Below, piece by piece: positions 8,465 to 16,947 of a stretch of DNA of 64,000 nucleotides. The DNA lies in contig JBEGVN010000017.1 of assembly GCA_041178325.1 (NCBI GenBank), positions 62,001 through 126,000 on the forward strand, in the 5' to 3' direction. How positions within the stretch are numbered: the stretch's first letter is position 1; each line of letters starts with the position of its first letter. The position numbers and the translations under genes are program-made. Below the pieces are notes generated by a model. That model searched no databases. It was given only the letters and a program-made list of their open reading frames with translations, and had not been told where the DNA came from. The stretch is from UBA6136 sp041178325 (GTDB taxonomy: Bacteria; Pseudomonadota; Gammaproteobacteria; Methylococcales; Methylococcaceae).

Positions 8465-10491
8465 TGGCATTGGCCTCCGAGGCGGAACACCAGCGCGCGG
8501 AGACGCTTCGGGCCGAGATTGCCTATCACAACCTGCGTTATCACCAACTCGATCAACCGATTATTCCGGATGTTGAATTTGATCGTTTAATGGCGGAGCT
8601 TCTTCAGCTCGAATTGCAATTCCCAGAACTGAAAATCCCCGACTCTCCGACACAGACCGTCGGTGCACCCGTTTCAAAGACCTTCACCGCGGTCGACCAT
8701 AAGGTCCCGATGCTCTCTTTAGAGAATGCCTTCTCCGAAGAAGACCTTGCGGACTTCGAGCGACGTATTCAACAGCGCCTGGCACGAACCAACTATCGTT
8801 TTGCCGTTGAGCCCAAACTGGATGGACTGGCCGTAAGCTTGACCTATGTGGGCGGGCGATTGACCCAAGGCGCCACACGGGGTGATGGTCAGACTGGGGA
8901 AGAGATCACCCAGAATCTTCTGACCATCTCGGATATCCCCAAGCTTCTTGAGGGCGAGGGATGGCCTGAGGTCTTTGAAATTCGCGGGGAGGTCTTCATG
9001 CCCCGGGCGGGGTTCGAACAATTAAATGCCGAAGCCGCCCTTCGAGGAGAGAAAACCTTCGCCAATCCCCGAAACGCCGCTGCAGGAAGCCTCCGGCAAC
9101 TAGACCCTCGGATTACCGCTACGCGCCCGCTGAGTTTTTTCTGTTACGGATGGGGCCAATACCCGAACTCAGCGCTCGCAGAAACCCACTCAGATACACT
9201 GCGTCGCTTTCAAAGCTGGGGCATCCCCGTCAATCCGGAGTCACTCGTCACCCAGGATATATCAGGATGCCTTGCAATCTATCGGGATCTTGAATCACGA
9301 AGGTCCACCCTTCCTTATGACATAGATGGGGTGGTCTACAAAATCGACAACCTGTCCGATCGGGAAATCCTTGGTTTTGTCGCACGTGCGCCACGTTGGG
9401 CGATCGCTCACAAATTTCCGGCCGAAGAAGCCAGAACCCAAGTCAAGGCGATCGACGTTCAGGTGGGTCGAACGGGAGCACTGACCCCCGTCGCCCGACT
9501 AGAACCCGTGCAGGTAGGCGGCGTGACCGTCACCAATGCAACCCTCCATAATGCAGATGAAATCAGGCGCAAGGATATTCGCATCGGTGATGAAGTCATT
9601 ATTCGGCGCGCAGGTGATGTGATTCCGGAGGTGGTTCGAAGCCTCCCGGAATTACGAGCGACGGATCTCCCAGAATTCCTCATGCCTTTGCACTGCCCAA
9701 TCTGCGGATCCAGCGTAGAGACCGATGAGGGTGAAGCTGTGGTCCGCTGCAGTGGCGGCCTATCCTGTCCTGCTCAGCACAAGGAATCCGTGCGACACTT
9801 CGCCTCTCGCAAGGCAATGGACATCGATGGTTTGGGCGAAAAAATCATCGATCAACTGCTCGATAGTCGTCTCATTGAGACGGTGGCAGATCTCTATCGG
9901 CTTGATGTACCAGCCTTGAGCGGCCTTGATCGGCTGGGGGAGAAGTCAGCAAAAAACTTGGTTGCGGCGATCGACAAAAGCCGAAACACAACACTTCCCC
10001 GTTTTCTTTTTGCCTTAGGAATTCGCGAAGTAGGCGAGGTGACGGCTCGTAATCTAGCCCAACATTTCAGCGATCTTTCGCCACTGATGGCCGCGGATCC
10101 GCAGACTCTGATGGGCGTCCCAGATGTTGGCCCGACCGTCGCAAAGCACATCCATACGTTCTTCTGTCAGCCGCGCAATCTTGAGGTCATTTCAAGCCTT
10201 ATCGCCCATGGCGTTCGCTGGGAAAAGATGGCGGCGGCCAGTGAGGGCCCCCAACCCCTTCAGGGTAAAACCTTTGTGGTTACGGGTACCCTTGCGACTC
10301 TTTCACGCGATGAAGCCCATGCCCGTATTCTGGCTCTGGGAGGAAAGGCGACTGGCAGCGTCTCGCAAAAAACCAGCTATGTCGTCGTGGGGACCGATGC
10401 CGGATCGAAGGCCACAAAGGCCGCCCAACTCGGCATTCCAATTCTCGATGAAGAAAGCTTTCTCGCACTAACCAGGCGCATCGAGAGCTGA
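8464..10491 (+). CDS. ligA: NAD-dependent DNA ligase
   Basis: LigA seals nicks during replication and repair using NAD+. The 675 residues show the full domain order: the N-terminal Ia domain (YHNLRYHQLDQP), the adenylation domain with the AMP-accepting lysine K118 in KLDGLA, and an OB-fold. These are followed by a four-cysteine zinc finger starting at C411 and C414, helix-hairpin-helix repeats, and a C-terminal BRCT domain from about residue 597 (LQGKTFVVTGTL). The start codon overlaps the zipA stop (TGATG). Its stop abuts the stop of the convergent downstream gene with no intervening base. Confidence 0.97.
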   Translation: MALASEAEHQRAETLRAEIAYHNLRYHQLDQPIIPDVEFDRLMAELLQLELQFPELKIPDSPTQTVGAPVSKTFTAVDHKVPMLSLENAFSEEDLADFERRIQQRLARTNYRFAVEPKLDGLAVSLTYVGGRLTQGATRGDGQTGEEITQNLLTISDIPKLLEGEGWPEVFEIRGEVFMPRAGFEQLNAEAALRGEKTFANPRNAAAGSLRQLDPRITATRPLSFFCYGWGQYPNSALAETHSDTLRRFQSWGIPVNPESLVTQDISGCLAIYRDLESRRSTLPYDIDGVVYKIDNLSDREILGFVARAPRWAIAHKFPAEEARTQVKAIDVQVGRTGALTPVARLEPVQVGGVTVTNATLHNADEIRRKDIRIGDEVIIRRAGDVIPEVVRSLPELRATDLPEFLMPLHCPICGSSVETDEGEAVVRCSGGLSCPAQHKESVRHFASRKAMDIDGLGEKIIDQLLDSRLIETVADLYRLDVPALSGLDRLGEKSAKNLVAAIDKSRNTTLPRFLFALGIREVGEVTARNLAQHFSDLSPLMAADPQTLMGVPDVGPTVAKHIHTFFCQPRNLEVISSLIAHGVRWEKMAAASEGPQPLQGKTFVVTGTLATLSRDEAHARILALGGKATGSVSQKTSYVVVGTDAGSKATKAAQLGIPILDEESFLALTRRIES

Positions 10492-11277
10492 TCATCCACC
10501 CGCCTGTTGCCTCGCAAACGAGAGGCGCTCAAAGAGACGGACAAACTCCATCCCCAAGCGCTGCTCTAGCGCTCGCGCCTCAACCCCCAACTGCCTGAGA
10601 TTCAGCGGACCATAGCCCTCACCCAGCGAAAGGGAGATGCGGTTCCCACGACCCGGTACCGAAAGCGTAGCCAAGATTCCCCTGAAATGCTCGTGTATCC
10701 GCGCTTGAATTTCGCGCCAGGCAGCACCCTCTCCCGACCAAAGATTGATGGCCACAGCCCCTCGGGGAGCGAGTAGCGCAGACAGTCGAGAAAAAAATTC
10801 AGGCTCCTCAAGGACCACCGATGGCCCCTGGGCATCAAAAACGTCGACGAAAATCAGATCAAATTGGCCGTGGGCCAGACTAACCTGACGTTCGAGATAG
10901 TGATGCGCATCCGTCACATGGACCTCCAAGGGGGGTCTAATTAGCAGCTGGAAATAGGCTTGAGCGACCTCAACCACGCCATGCCGCAATTCGACCGCCT
11001 CGATTCGTGTGCCTGGAAAATACTGAAGAAAGAATCTTGCCAAGGTTCCACCACCGAGACCCAAAAGGAGAACGCGCTGCGGCCTTGCAACAAACAACAA
11101 GGGAATCAGCATCGATCTGAGGTAAGTCAATTCAATCTGATTCGGGAAGGCAAGGTCCATTGCACTCTGTCGAGCCGAAGAACCAAAATGAAGCGACCTC
11201 ACACCGTGGGCATCGACCACCTCAATAGGCCCATATTCATCAACGACACGATGGATGAGTCTTCCGCCATATTTCAA
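10492..11277 (-). CDS. Spermidine synthase-like aminopropyltransferase/methyltransferase-fold protein
   Basis: A 261-residue protein with a Rossmann methyltransferase fold of the spermidine synthase superfamily. The N-terminal strand GPIEVVDAHGVRSLHFG and the SAM-type motif LLLGLGGGTLARFF are visible, as is the acidic strand FDLIFVDVFDAQGP. I chose a TTG start at 11277, 9 nt downstream of GAGGAGG. The longer open frame to 11382 would run into the divergent gene. With speD in the window it could act in polyamine synthesis. However, this short group often lacks a proven aminopropyltransferase activity, so the substrate remains open. The stop abuts the ligA stop. Confidence 0.75.
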   Translation of the reverse strand: MKYGGRLIHRVVDEYGPIEVVDAHGVRSLHFGSSARQSAMDLAFPNQIELTYLRSMLIPLLFVARPQRVLLLGLGGGTLARFFLQYFPGTRIEAVELRHGVVEVAQAYFQLLIRPPLEVHVTDAHHYLERQVSLAHGQFDLIFVDVFDAQGPSVVLEEPEFFSRLSALLAPRGAVAINLWSGEGAAWREIQARIHEHFRGILATLSVPGRGNRISLSLGEGYGPLNLRQLGVEARALEQRLGMEFVRLFERLSFARQQAGG

Positions 11278-11353
11278 AAAGGTATCCTCCTCTTTTGGCC
11301 ATTTTGCGCCGGTCGATATAATCGCTGCTTGCCTCAGAAAAGGGTACCGCCCT

Positions 11354-11839
11354 GTGAAGACCGAAGCCCCTGGCCCCAACAACCAATTTCATCAGGATCA
11401 GGTCCGCCTCATTCTGGACAGCTACCATCACTGGACCGGTGAGGATCTTTTCCCCTTTCCCGCCAGCGCGCAGGAAAACCTCGGCGAGCAGGTCTTTATC
11501 GCCCCTTTCGCGCTGGTTTCCCATGGAACCGAAGACGACCCCATCTTCAATTATGCCAATCGCTTGGCGCTCGAAGTATTTGGCTACCCCTGGGAAGAGT
11601 GGATCACGCTGCCTTCCCGATTTTCGGCTGAAGCTCCCAATCGGGAGGCCCGACAGAAACTTTTGGATGCCGTACGAGAACAGGGATTCTCAGATGGATA
11701 CCAAGGGATTCGGATCGGCAAGAAGGGCCGCTTTGAAATTCGCGCTGCAAAAGTATGGAACCTCGCAGATCCCGGCGGAAATGCCCGTGGCCAGGCCGCC
11801 TGCTTCATTGACTGGCGCAGAATCCAGCCCACAACCTGA
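11354..11839 (+). CDS. MEKHLA domain-containing protein
   Basis: A 161-residue protein matching the bacterial MEKHLA domain, a PAS-like fold best known from the C-terminus of plant HD-ZIP III factors. Visible hallmarks are the segment LVSHGTEDDPIFNYANRLAL, the W-E-E-W-x-x-LPSR-x-SAE stretch, and the C-terminal region ending AAKVWNLADPGG. I chose the GTG at 11354, with AGGG 9 nt upstream. The longer frame from 11255 overlaps the divergent aminopropyltransferase-like gene. Its function is unknown; the PAS-like fold suggests sensing of a small ligand or a redox state. Confidence 0.8.
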   Translation: MKTEAPGPNNQFHQDQVRLILDSYHHWTGEDLFPFPASAQENLGEQVFIAPFALVSHGTEDDPIFNYANRLALEVFGYPWEEWITLPSRFSAEAPNREARQKLLDAVREQGFSDGYQGIRIGKKGRFEIRAAKVWNLADPGGNARGQAACFIDWRRIQPTT

Positions 11840-11848
11840 TCCTTTAAA

Positions 11849-11881
11849 ACGCCCCCTAATGGCAGAGACCCCAGGGGGCGT
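11849..11881. terminator. Hairpin between the MEKHLA gene and clpB
   Basis: A 9-bp stem (ACGCCCCCT / AGGGGGCGT) with a 15-nt loop lies between two convergent genes. There is no clear T-run on either side, so it is a candidate terminator or attenuating hairpin only. Confidence 0.45.
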
Positions 11882-11893
11882 AAATGCGCTTCA

Positions 11894-14467
11894 TCAGGTC
11901 GAGAGGACAATCCCACCGTCTTTGAGATCGGCGGTGACCACATCACCAGATCCCACATTTCCAGCCAGGATCTCCTGTGCCAGAGTGTTCTCGAGATCCT
12001 GCTGGATCGCCCGCTTTAAGGGCCTAGCCCCATAGACCGGATCGAATCCTGCTTCGCCGAGATAATCCAGCGCCGCATCGCTGACCTTGAGCACGATATC
12101 GCGCTCATTGAGACGTTGCTCCAGATTCTGAATCTGAATTCTGCAGATGGCACGAATCTGATCACGGATCAGCGGATGAAAAACCACGACCTCATCAATA
12201 CGGTTAATAAATTCGGGCCTGAAGTGGTGGCTCACCACCTCCATCACCGCCGACTTCATCTCCATATAATTTTCTTCCCCAGCTAATTCCTGAATACGGT
12301 CAGAACCGAGGTTTGAGGTCATCACAATCACGGTGTTTCTAAAATCCACTGTGCGCCCATGCCCATCCGTGAGCCGGCCATCATCCAGAACCTGAAGAAG
12401 AATATTAAAGACATCAGGATGTGCCTTTTCCACCTCATCCAAAAGTATCACCGCATAGGGCCGACGGCGTACCGTCTCCGTGAGGTATCCACCTTCCTCA
12501 TAGCCGACATACCCCGGCGGGGCGCCAATCAGTCGGGCAACCGAGTGTTTCTCCATGAACTCCGACATATCGATTCGGACCATGGCTTCTTCGGTGTCAA
12601 AAAGGAATTCCGCCAACGCCTTGCAGAGTTCGGTTTTACCCACGCCTGTCGGACCCAGAAAGAGAAACGATCCATTCGGTCGCCTGGGATCAGAAAGGCC
12701 CGCCCGCGAACGTCGGATCGCATCGGAAACGGCTTTGATCGCTTCCGCCTGCCCTACCACCCGATGGCCAATCTCGGACTCCATCGCCAAGAGTTTTTCC
12801 CGCTCACCTTCCAGCATTTTGGAAACCGGGATGCCGGTCCACTTTGAAACCACCTCGGCAATTTCTTCGTCTGTCACCTTGTTTCTCACCAAGGTGGCTT
12901 CAACATTCTCAATCGCCTCGGCTGCATCCAGCTGCTTTTGGAGCTCAGGGATCAGTCCATACTGGAGCTCACCCATCTTGGTGTAATCCCCCGCCCTTCG
13001 CGCCGCCTCAAGGTCGAGACGTGCCTTGTCCAACTTTTCCTTAATCGCCGTGTTCCCCTGAAGCGCTGCCTTTTCAGCCTTCCAAATCTCCTCCAGCTCG
13101 GCATACTCGCGCTCCATTTCAGAAATACGCTCTTGAAGTTCAGAAAGCCGCCGACGTGAAGCCTCATCCGTCTCTTTCTTGAGAGCTTCCCGTTCGATCT
13201 TGAACTGAATCAGACGGCGCTCCAGCCGATCCATCGACTCCGGCTTAGAATCGATTTCCATCCGAATACGGCTGCTGGCTTCATCCACAAGATCGATTGC
13301 CTTGTCCGGAAGATTCCGGTCCGTAATGTAACGATGCGAGAGGGTCGCCGCTGCGACAATCGCCGGATCGGTGATGGTAATGCCGTGGTGAACCTCATAC
13401 TTTTCCTTGAGCCCGCGCAAAATAGCAATCGTGTCCTCAACACTGGGTTCATCGACCAGCACCTTTTGGAAGCGCCGCTCCAAGGCCGCATCCTTTTCGA
13501 TGTACTGGCGATATTCATCCAGCGTCGTGGCACCAATACAGTGAAGTTCGCCTCTCGCCAGGGCCGGTTTGAGCATATTTCCTGCATCCATGGCGCCGTC
13601 GGCCTTGCCGGCTCCGACCATCGTATGAAGCTCATCAATGAAGAGAATGACCTGACCTTCCTGCTTGGAAATATCATTCAGTAGCGCCTTCATGCGTTCC
13701 TCGAACTCGCCGCGGAACTTGGTTCCCGCAATCAAGGCAGCCATATCCAGGGCCAGAAGGCGCTTACCCTTGACGCCCTCAGGAACCTCGCCATTGATGA
13801 TACGCAGCGCGAGTCCCTCAACGATGGCCGTCTTGCCGACGCCGGGTTCACCGATCAGGACGGGGTTATTCTTCGTTCTTCGCTGCAGCACCTGAACAGT
13901 CCGACGAATTTCATCGTCCCGACCAATGACAGGGTCCAGTTTCCCGTCTTCAGCTCGGGCCGTCAGATCAATGGTGTATTTTTGGAGTGCTCCCCGCTGT
14001 TCCTCAACATTGGGGTCATCCACCTTCTGCCCGCCGCGGATGCGATCAATAACCTCCAAAAGCTTTGCCGGAACAAGTCCTGCTTTTTTGAGGGTGTTGC
14101 CCAACTCGCCGCGCTCCTCCAGCGCTGCCTGAACAAAAATCTCGCTCGTAATGAACTGATCCCCTCGTTTTTGGGATAACTTGTCGGTCAGATTCAAAAG
14201 CTTGAGAAGCTCACCGGCGATCTGAATATCACCGCCCACGCCCTCCACGCGCGGCAGACGCTCCACCTGTTGCCCCAGAAGCGACCTCAGTTCAGCCACG
14301 TTGACACCGCATTGGGTGAGCAATGGGCGAACCGTTCCTCCTTCCTGGTCAATCAGCGCCACCATGACATGGACTGGGGCAATGAATTGCTGATCCCGAC
14401 CCAACGCAAGACTTTGGGCATCTGCCAGTGCAGACTGGAATTTTCCCGTCAGTTTGTCCATTCGCAT
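11894..14467 (-). CDS. clpB: ATP-dependent disaggregase ClpB
   Basis: ClpB is the Hsp100 disaggregase that works with DnaK to recover aggregated proteins. Starting at MRMDKLTGKFQ (14467) the product has 857 residues, the length of the E. coli protein; the frame continues 20 codons further upstream but without family similarity. It has a Clp N-domain, AAA module 1 with Walker A GEPGVGKTA and the coiled-coil M-domain rich in E, K and R. AAA module 2 has Walker A GPTGVGKTE, followed by the C-terminal D2-small domain. A sigma-32-like promoter lies just upstream. Confidence 0.97.
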   Translation of the reverse strand: MRMDKLTGKFQSALADAQSLALGRDQQFIAPVHVMVALIDQEGGTVRPLLTQCGVNVAELRSLLGQQVERLPRVEGVGGDIQIAGELLKLLNLTDKLSQKRGDQFITSEIFVQAALEERGELGNTLKKAGLVPAKLLEVIDRIRGGQKVDDPNVEEQRGALQKYTIDLTARAEDGKLDPVIGRDDEIRRTVQVLQRRTKNNPVLIGEPGVGKTAIVEGLALRIINGEVPEGVKGKRLLALDMAALIAGTKFRGEFEERMKALLNDISKQEGQVILFIDELHTMVGAGKADGAMDAGNMLKPALARGELHCIGATTLDEYRQYIEKDAALERRFQKVLVDEPSVEDTIAILRGLKEKYEVHHGITITDPAIVAAATLSHRYITDRNLPDKAIDLVDEASSRIRMEIDSKPESMDRLERRLIQFKIEREALKKETDEASRRRLSELQERISEMEREYAELEEIWKAEKAALQGNTAIKEKLDKARLDLEAARRAGDYTKMGELQYGLIPELQKQLDAAEAIENVEATLVRNKVTDEEIAEVVSKWTGIPVSKMLEGEREKLLAMESEIGHRVVGQAEAIKAVSDAIRRSRAGLSDPRRPNGSFLFLGPTGVGKTELCKALAEFLFDTEEAMVRIDMSEFMEKHSVARLIGAPPGYVGYEEGGYLTETVRRRPYAVILLDEVEKAHPDVFNILLQVLDDGRLTDGHGRTVDFRNTVIVMTSNLGSDRIQELAGEENYMEMKSAVMEVVSHHFRPEFINRIDEVVVFHPLIRDQIRAICRIQIQNLEQRLNERDIVLKVSDAALDYLGEAGFDPVYGARPLKRAIQQDLENTLAQEILAGNVGSGDVVTADLKDGGIVLST

Positions 14468-14503
14468 GTTAAAAACCTTTAATCTGAGTAGAAGATAAGC
14501 TCG

Positions 14504-14532
14504 ATATTGGGACCACACGGGACCCAATCAAG
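14504..14532 (-). promoter_or_regulatory. Sigma-32 (heat-shock) promoter candidate of clpB
   Basis: Read on the minus strand there is CTTGATT, 14 bp, then CCCAATAT, ending 36 nt before the clpB ATG. The heat-shock consensus is CTTGAAA, 13-15 bp, CCCCATNT. The -10 differs at one defined position and the -35 at two. The position and the identity of the gene both support the call. Confidence 0.65.
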
Positions 14533-14602
14533 CATCCTTCATAACAATTTCCTCCGGTCGTGTGCTGCCGTATGATTCAGGGTTGACCTGACACCCCCAC
14601 TC

Positions 14603-15649
14603 ATGAACACATCCACTCCTCAACGCGTACTGATTGTCCGCCTGAGTGCTATCGGCGATATCGTGATGGCTTCAGGCCTTATTCCTGCGCTCAGAAACCT
14701 CTGGCCTGAGGCTCATATCACCTGGCTGGCTGAAACAGGCCCCGCGGAACTACTGCATCCAAACCCCCAACTGGATGAGGTCATTGAACTACCACGCCAA
14801 CGCTGGAAAACCATGGCGCGCGAAGGCCAGAGAGGAAAGGCAGTTAAGGAAATGTGGGCGTTTGCAAGAGCGCTGAGAGCAAAATCCTTTGACCTCACGT
14901 TGGATCTGCAGGGTCTATTCAAAAGCGGAATCTGGGCCTTTGCCACAGGCGCTCCGCGCCGAATTGGCCTCGGCTCAAAAGAAGGCAGCCAATGGCTCAT
15001 GACCGAGTGCCTGATGCGCAATGAAACCGACCCCCGGATGGGAAAGGAATATCGGGCCCTGGCTGTCAGTCTCGGCGCTCAGGATGAGGATTTCACTCCC
15101 GACATACAGGTCCCTGATGTCCTGAAAAAGAAAGCTCAAGCCAAAATCCAGAGTCAATTCGGCGACGAAAAGGTGGCTCTTCTGGCTCCTTTTACCACCC
15201 GCCCGCAGAAACACTGGTTTGATGATCACTGGATTGCTCTCAGTCAGGGTCTGCGCTCCTTAGGTTATCGCAGTCTGATTCTCGGCGGCCCCGGCGATCT
15301 TGAAACTGCGGAACACCTCGCCAAAGGCATGGGTCCCGACGCCGTCTCCCTTGCCGGGAAGACAACCCTTCTTGAGTCTGCGGCCTTGATTCAAACAGTG
15401 AATCTCCTGATCGGGGTGGATACCGGCTTGACCCATCTAGGCAAGGCACTTGGAACACCGACGATCGCCCTTTTTGGCTCGACGCTCCCCTACTGGGAGG
15501 ATCCCTCATCCAAGGCAGAGATTCTTTACGTCAAGGAACCCTGTTCCCCTTGCCATCGAAAACCGCTATGCCACGGCCTTTTCACCTGCATGCGTCACCT
15601 TGAGCCTCGGAAGGTCCTTGAAGCCGTTCAAAGGGTCAACCCCTCATGA
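14603..15649 (+). CDS. Glycosyltransferase family 9 protein, lipopolysaccharide heptosyltransferase I-like
   Basis: A 348-residue GT9 protein. It starts with the family's N-terminal nucleotide-fold motif VLIVRLSAIGDIVMASGLIPAL. In the C-terminal half are the LILGGPGD strand, the donor-site motif GVDTGLTHLGKALGTPTIALFGST, and a cysteine-rich tail (CSPCHRKPLCHGLFTCM). These features fit WaaC/RfaC-type heptosyltransferases, which add L,D-heptose to Kdo in the LPS inner core; the exact acceptor is inferred. The stop overlaps the dusB start by 4 nt. Confidence 0.85.
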   Translation: MNTSTPQRVLIVRLSAIGDIVMASGLIPALRNLWPEAHITWLAETGPAELLHPNPQLDEVIELPRQRWKTMAREGQRGKAVKEMWAFARALRAKSFDLTLDLQGLFKSGIWAFATGAPRRIGLGSKEGSQWLMTECLMRNETDPRMGKEYRALAVSLGAQDEDFTPDIQVPDVLKKKAQAKIQSQFGDEKVALLAPFTTRPQKHWFDDHWIALSQGLRSLGYRSLILGGPGDLETAEHLAKGMGPDAVSLAGKTTLLESAALIQTVNLLIGVDTGLTHLGKALGTPTIALFGSTLPYWEDPSSKAEILYVKEPCSPCHRKPLCHGLFTCMRHLEPRKVLEAVQRVNPS

Positions 15650-16668
15650 GTCACGTTTCTATGCCCCCAAGCGCAGCGGCCTTCAAGCTTCATATTGGTC
15701 GCCTCACGCTGAACAACCCCTTTATTCTGGCGCCCATGGCTGGCGTTACGGATCGTCCTTTTCGGAATCTGTGCCGACGATTCGGCGCCGCCATGGCGGT
15801 CAGCGAGATGGTCTCGGCAAATCCTCTGCTCAAAGACGACCGGAAAACCCTCATGCGGACCGATCATGGCGGCGAAACTGGAATTAGAGCCGTCCAGATT
15901 TTAGGTAATGAACCCAAGGATATGGCCGAAGCGGCTCGCCTCAACGTGGCGCGGGGCGCTGATCTGATCGATATCAACATGGGCTGCCCCGCCAAGAAGG
16001 TCTGCCGAAAGGCCGCAGGATCTGCCCTTCTCAGGGACGAAGATCTGGTCCGCCGTATCCTTGAAGCTGTCGTCCACGCTGTCGATGTTCCGGTGACACT
16101 CAAGATCAGAACCGGTTGGGATCCAGAAAACCGTAATGCCGTCCGAATCGGACAAATTGCAGAGGATGCAGGAATTCAAGCGCTCACCATCCATGGACGC
16201 ACCCGCAGCTGCGGGTTTTCGGGGTCAGCTGAATACCGTACAATCGCAGAGGTCAAGCGCTCGATCCGCATACCCGTCATTGCCAATGGCGACATCACGC
16301 GTCCTGATAAAGCCCTCCAGGTGCTGGAGGAGACTGGCGCGGATGCCGTGATGGTCGGAAGAGCGGCTCTGGGCCAACCATGGCTTTTTACGTCCATGAT
16401 CCGGTATCACGATGGCAACCCATCACACCTTGAACCCGATCTTTCGGCGCTGGAGACACTGATGTTGGAGCACGTGGATGCCCTTCATGTGTTTTATGGG
16501 GAACATCAGGGCATTCGAATTGCCCGGAAGCACATTGGTTGGTATTTCGATCACCTGGAGGGTCCCTTGGAAGCGCGTTCAGCTTTCAATCAACAACTCT
16601 CGGCGGAGGGGCAAATAGGTCTGATCCGCGAACTCTTCCAACAGCATCTCATCGCGTACCGTCCGTGA
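15646..16668 (+). CDS. dusB: tRNA-dihydrouridine synthase DusB
   Basis: FMN-dependent enzyme that reduces specific uridines in the tRNA D-loop. The 340-residue TIM-barrel contains the FMN-site motif APMAGVTDRPFRNLC, VSEMV, INMGCPAKKVCRKAAGSALL with the catalytic cysteine, and the phosphate-binding VIANGDI and GADAVMVGRAALG segments. The DusB assignment, rather than DusA or DusC, rests on these motifs and on fis overlapping its 3' end, the order found in E. coli. A proximal start at 15646 is used; MPPSAAAFK five codons later is an alternative. Confidence 0.95.
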   Translation: MSHVSMPPSAAAFKLHIGRLTLNNPFILAPMAGVTDRPFRNLCRRFGAAMAVSEMVSANPLLKDDRKTLMRTDHGGETGIRAVQILGNEPKDMAEAARLNVARGADLIDINMGCPAKKVCRKAAGSALLRDEDLVRRILEAVVHAVDVPVTLKIRTGWDPENRNAVRIGQIAEDAGIQALTIHGRTRSCGFSGSAEYRTIAEVKRSIRIPVIANGDITRPDKALQVLEETGADAVMVGRAALGQPWLFTSMIRYHDGNPSHLEPDLSALETLMLEHVDALHVFYGEHQGIRIARKHIGWYFDHLEGPLEARSAFNQQLSAEGQIGLIRELFQQHLIAYRP

Positions 16669-16934
16669 CCCAGATTCCGTCAGATACCGCCTCCTCGAAA
16701 GAGGGTAATTCCGTCCTCAGCAGCCATGTGCGTGATGCTCTGCGCGCGTATTTCGCAAGTCTTGACGGCCATGGCGCCAGCAACCTCTATGAATTGGTCC
16801 TGAGCGAAGTGGAGCAACCCCTGATCGAAACCGTGCTTGAACATTGCGAGCATAACCAGACCAAAGCCGCTCAAATCCTCGGACTGAGCCGCAGTACCCT
16901 GCGTAAAAAAATGCAGATTTACCGGATTGAGTAA
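16665..16934 (+). CDS. fis: DNA-binding protein Fis
   Basis: A nucleoid-associated factor that bends DNA and affects rRNA transcription and recombination. The 89-residue product has the two conserved Fis regions: the dimerisation part with YELVLSEVEQPLIETVL, and the C-terminal helix-turn-helix NQTKAAQILGLSRSTLRKKM. I chose the GTG at 16665, which overlaps the dusB stop (GTGA), implying translational coupling. The open frame continues upstream inside dusB without family similarity. The N-terminal arm is shorter than in E. coli (98 residues). Confidence 0.93.
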   Translation: MTQIPSDTASSKEGNSVLSSHVRDALRAYFASLDGHGASNLYELVLSEVEQPLIETVLEHCEHNQTKAAQILGLSRSTLRKKMQIYRIE

Positions 16935-16947
16935 GAGAGACTCCATC

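Noticed and set aside
11255..11353. N-terminal extension of the MEKHLA ORF
   Set aside because: It is antisense to the start of the aminopropyltransferase-like gene, and a GTG with a ribosome-binding site at 11354 gives a protein that begins close to the conserved domain.
12359..13677. Several ORFs of 60-160 codons overlapping clpB
   Set aside because: They are alternative-frame shadows within the strongly conserved clpB coding sequence.
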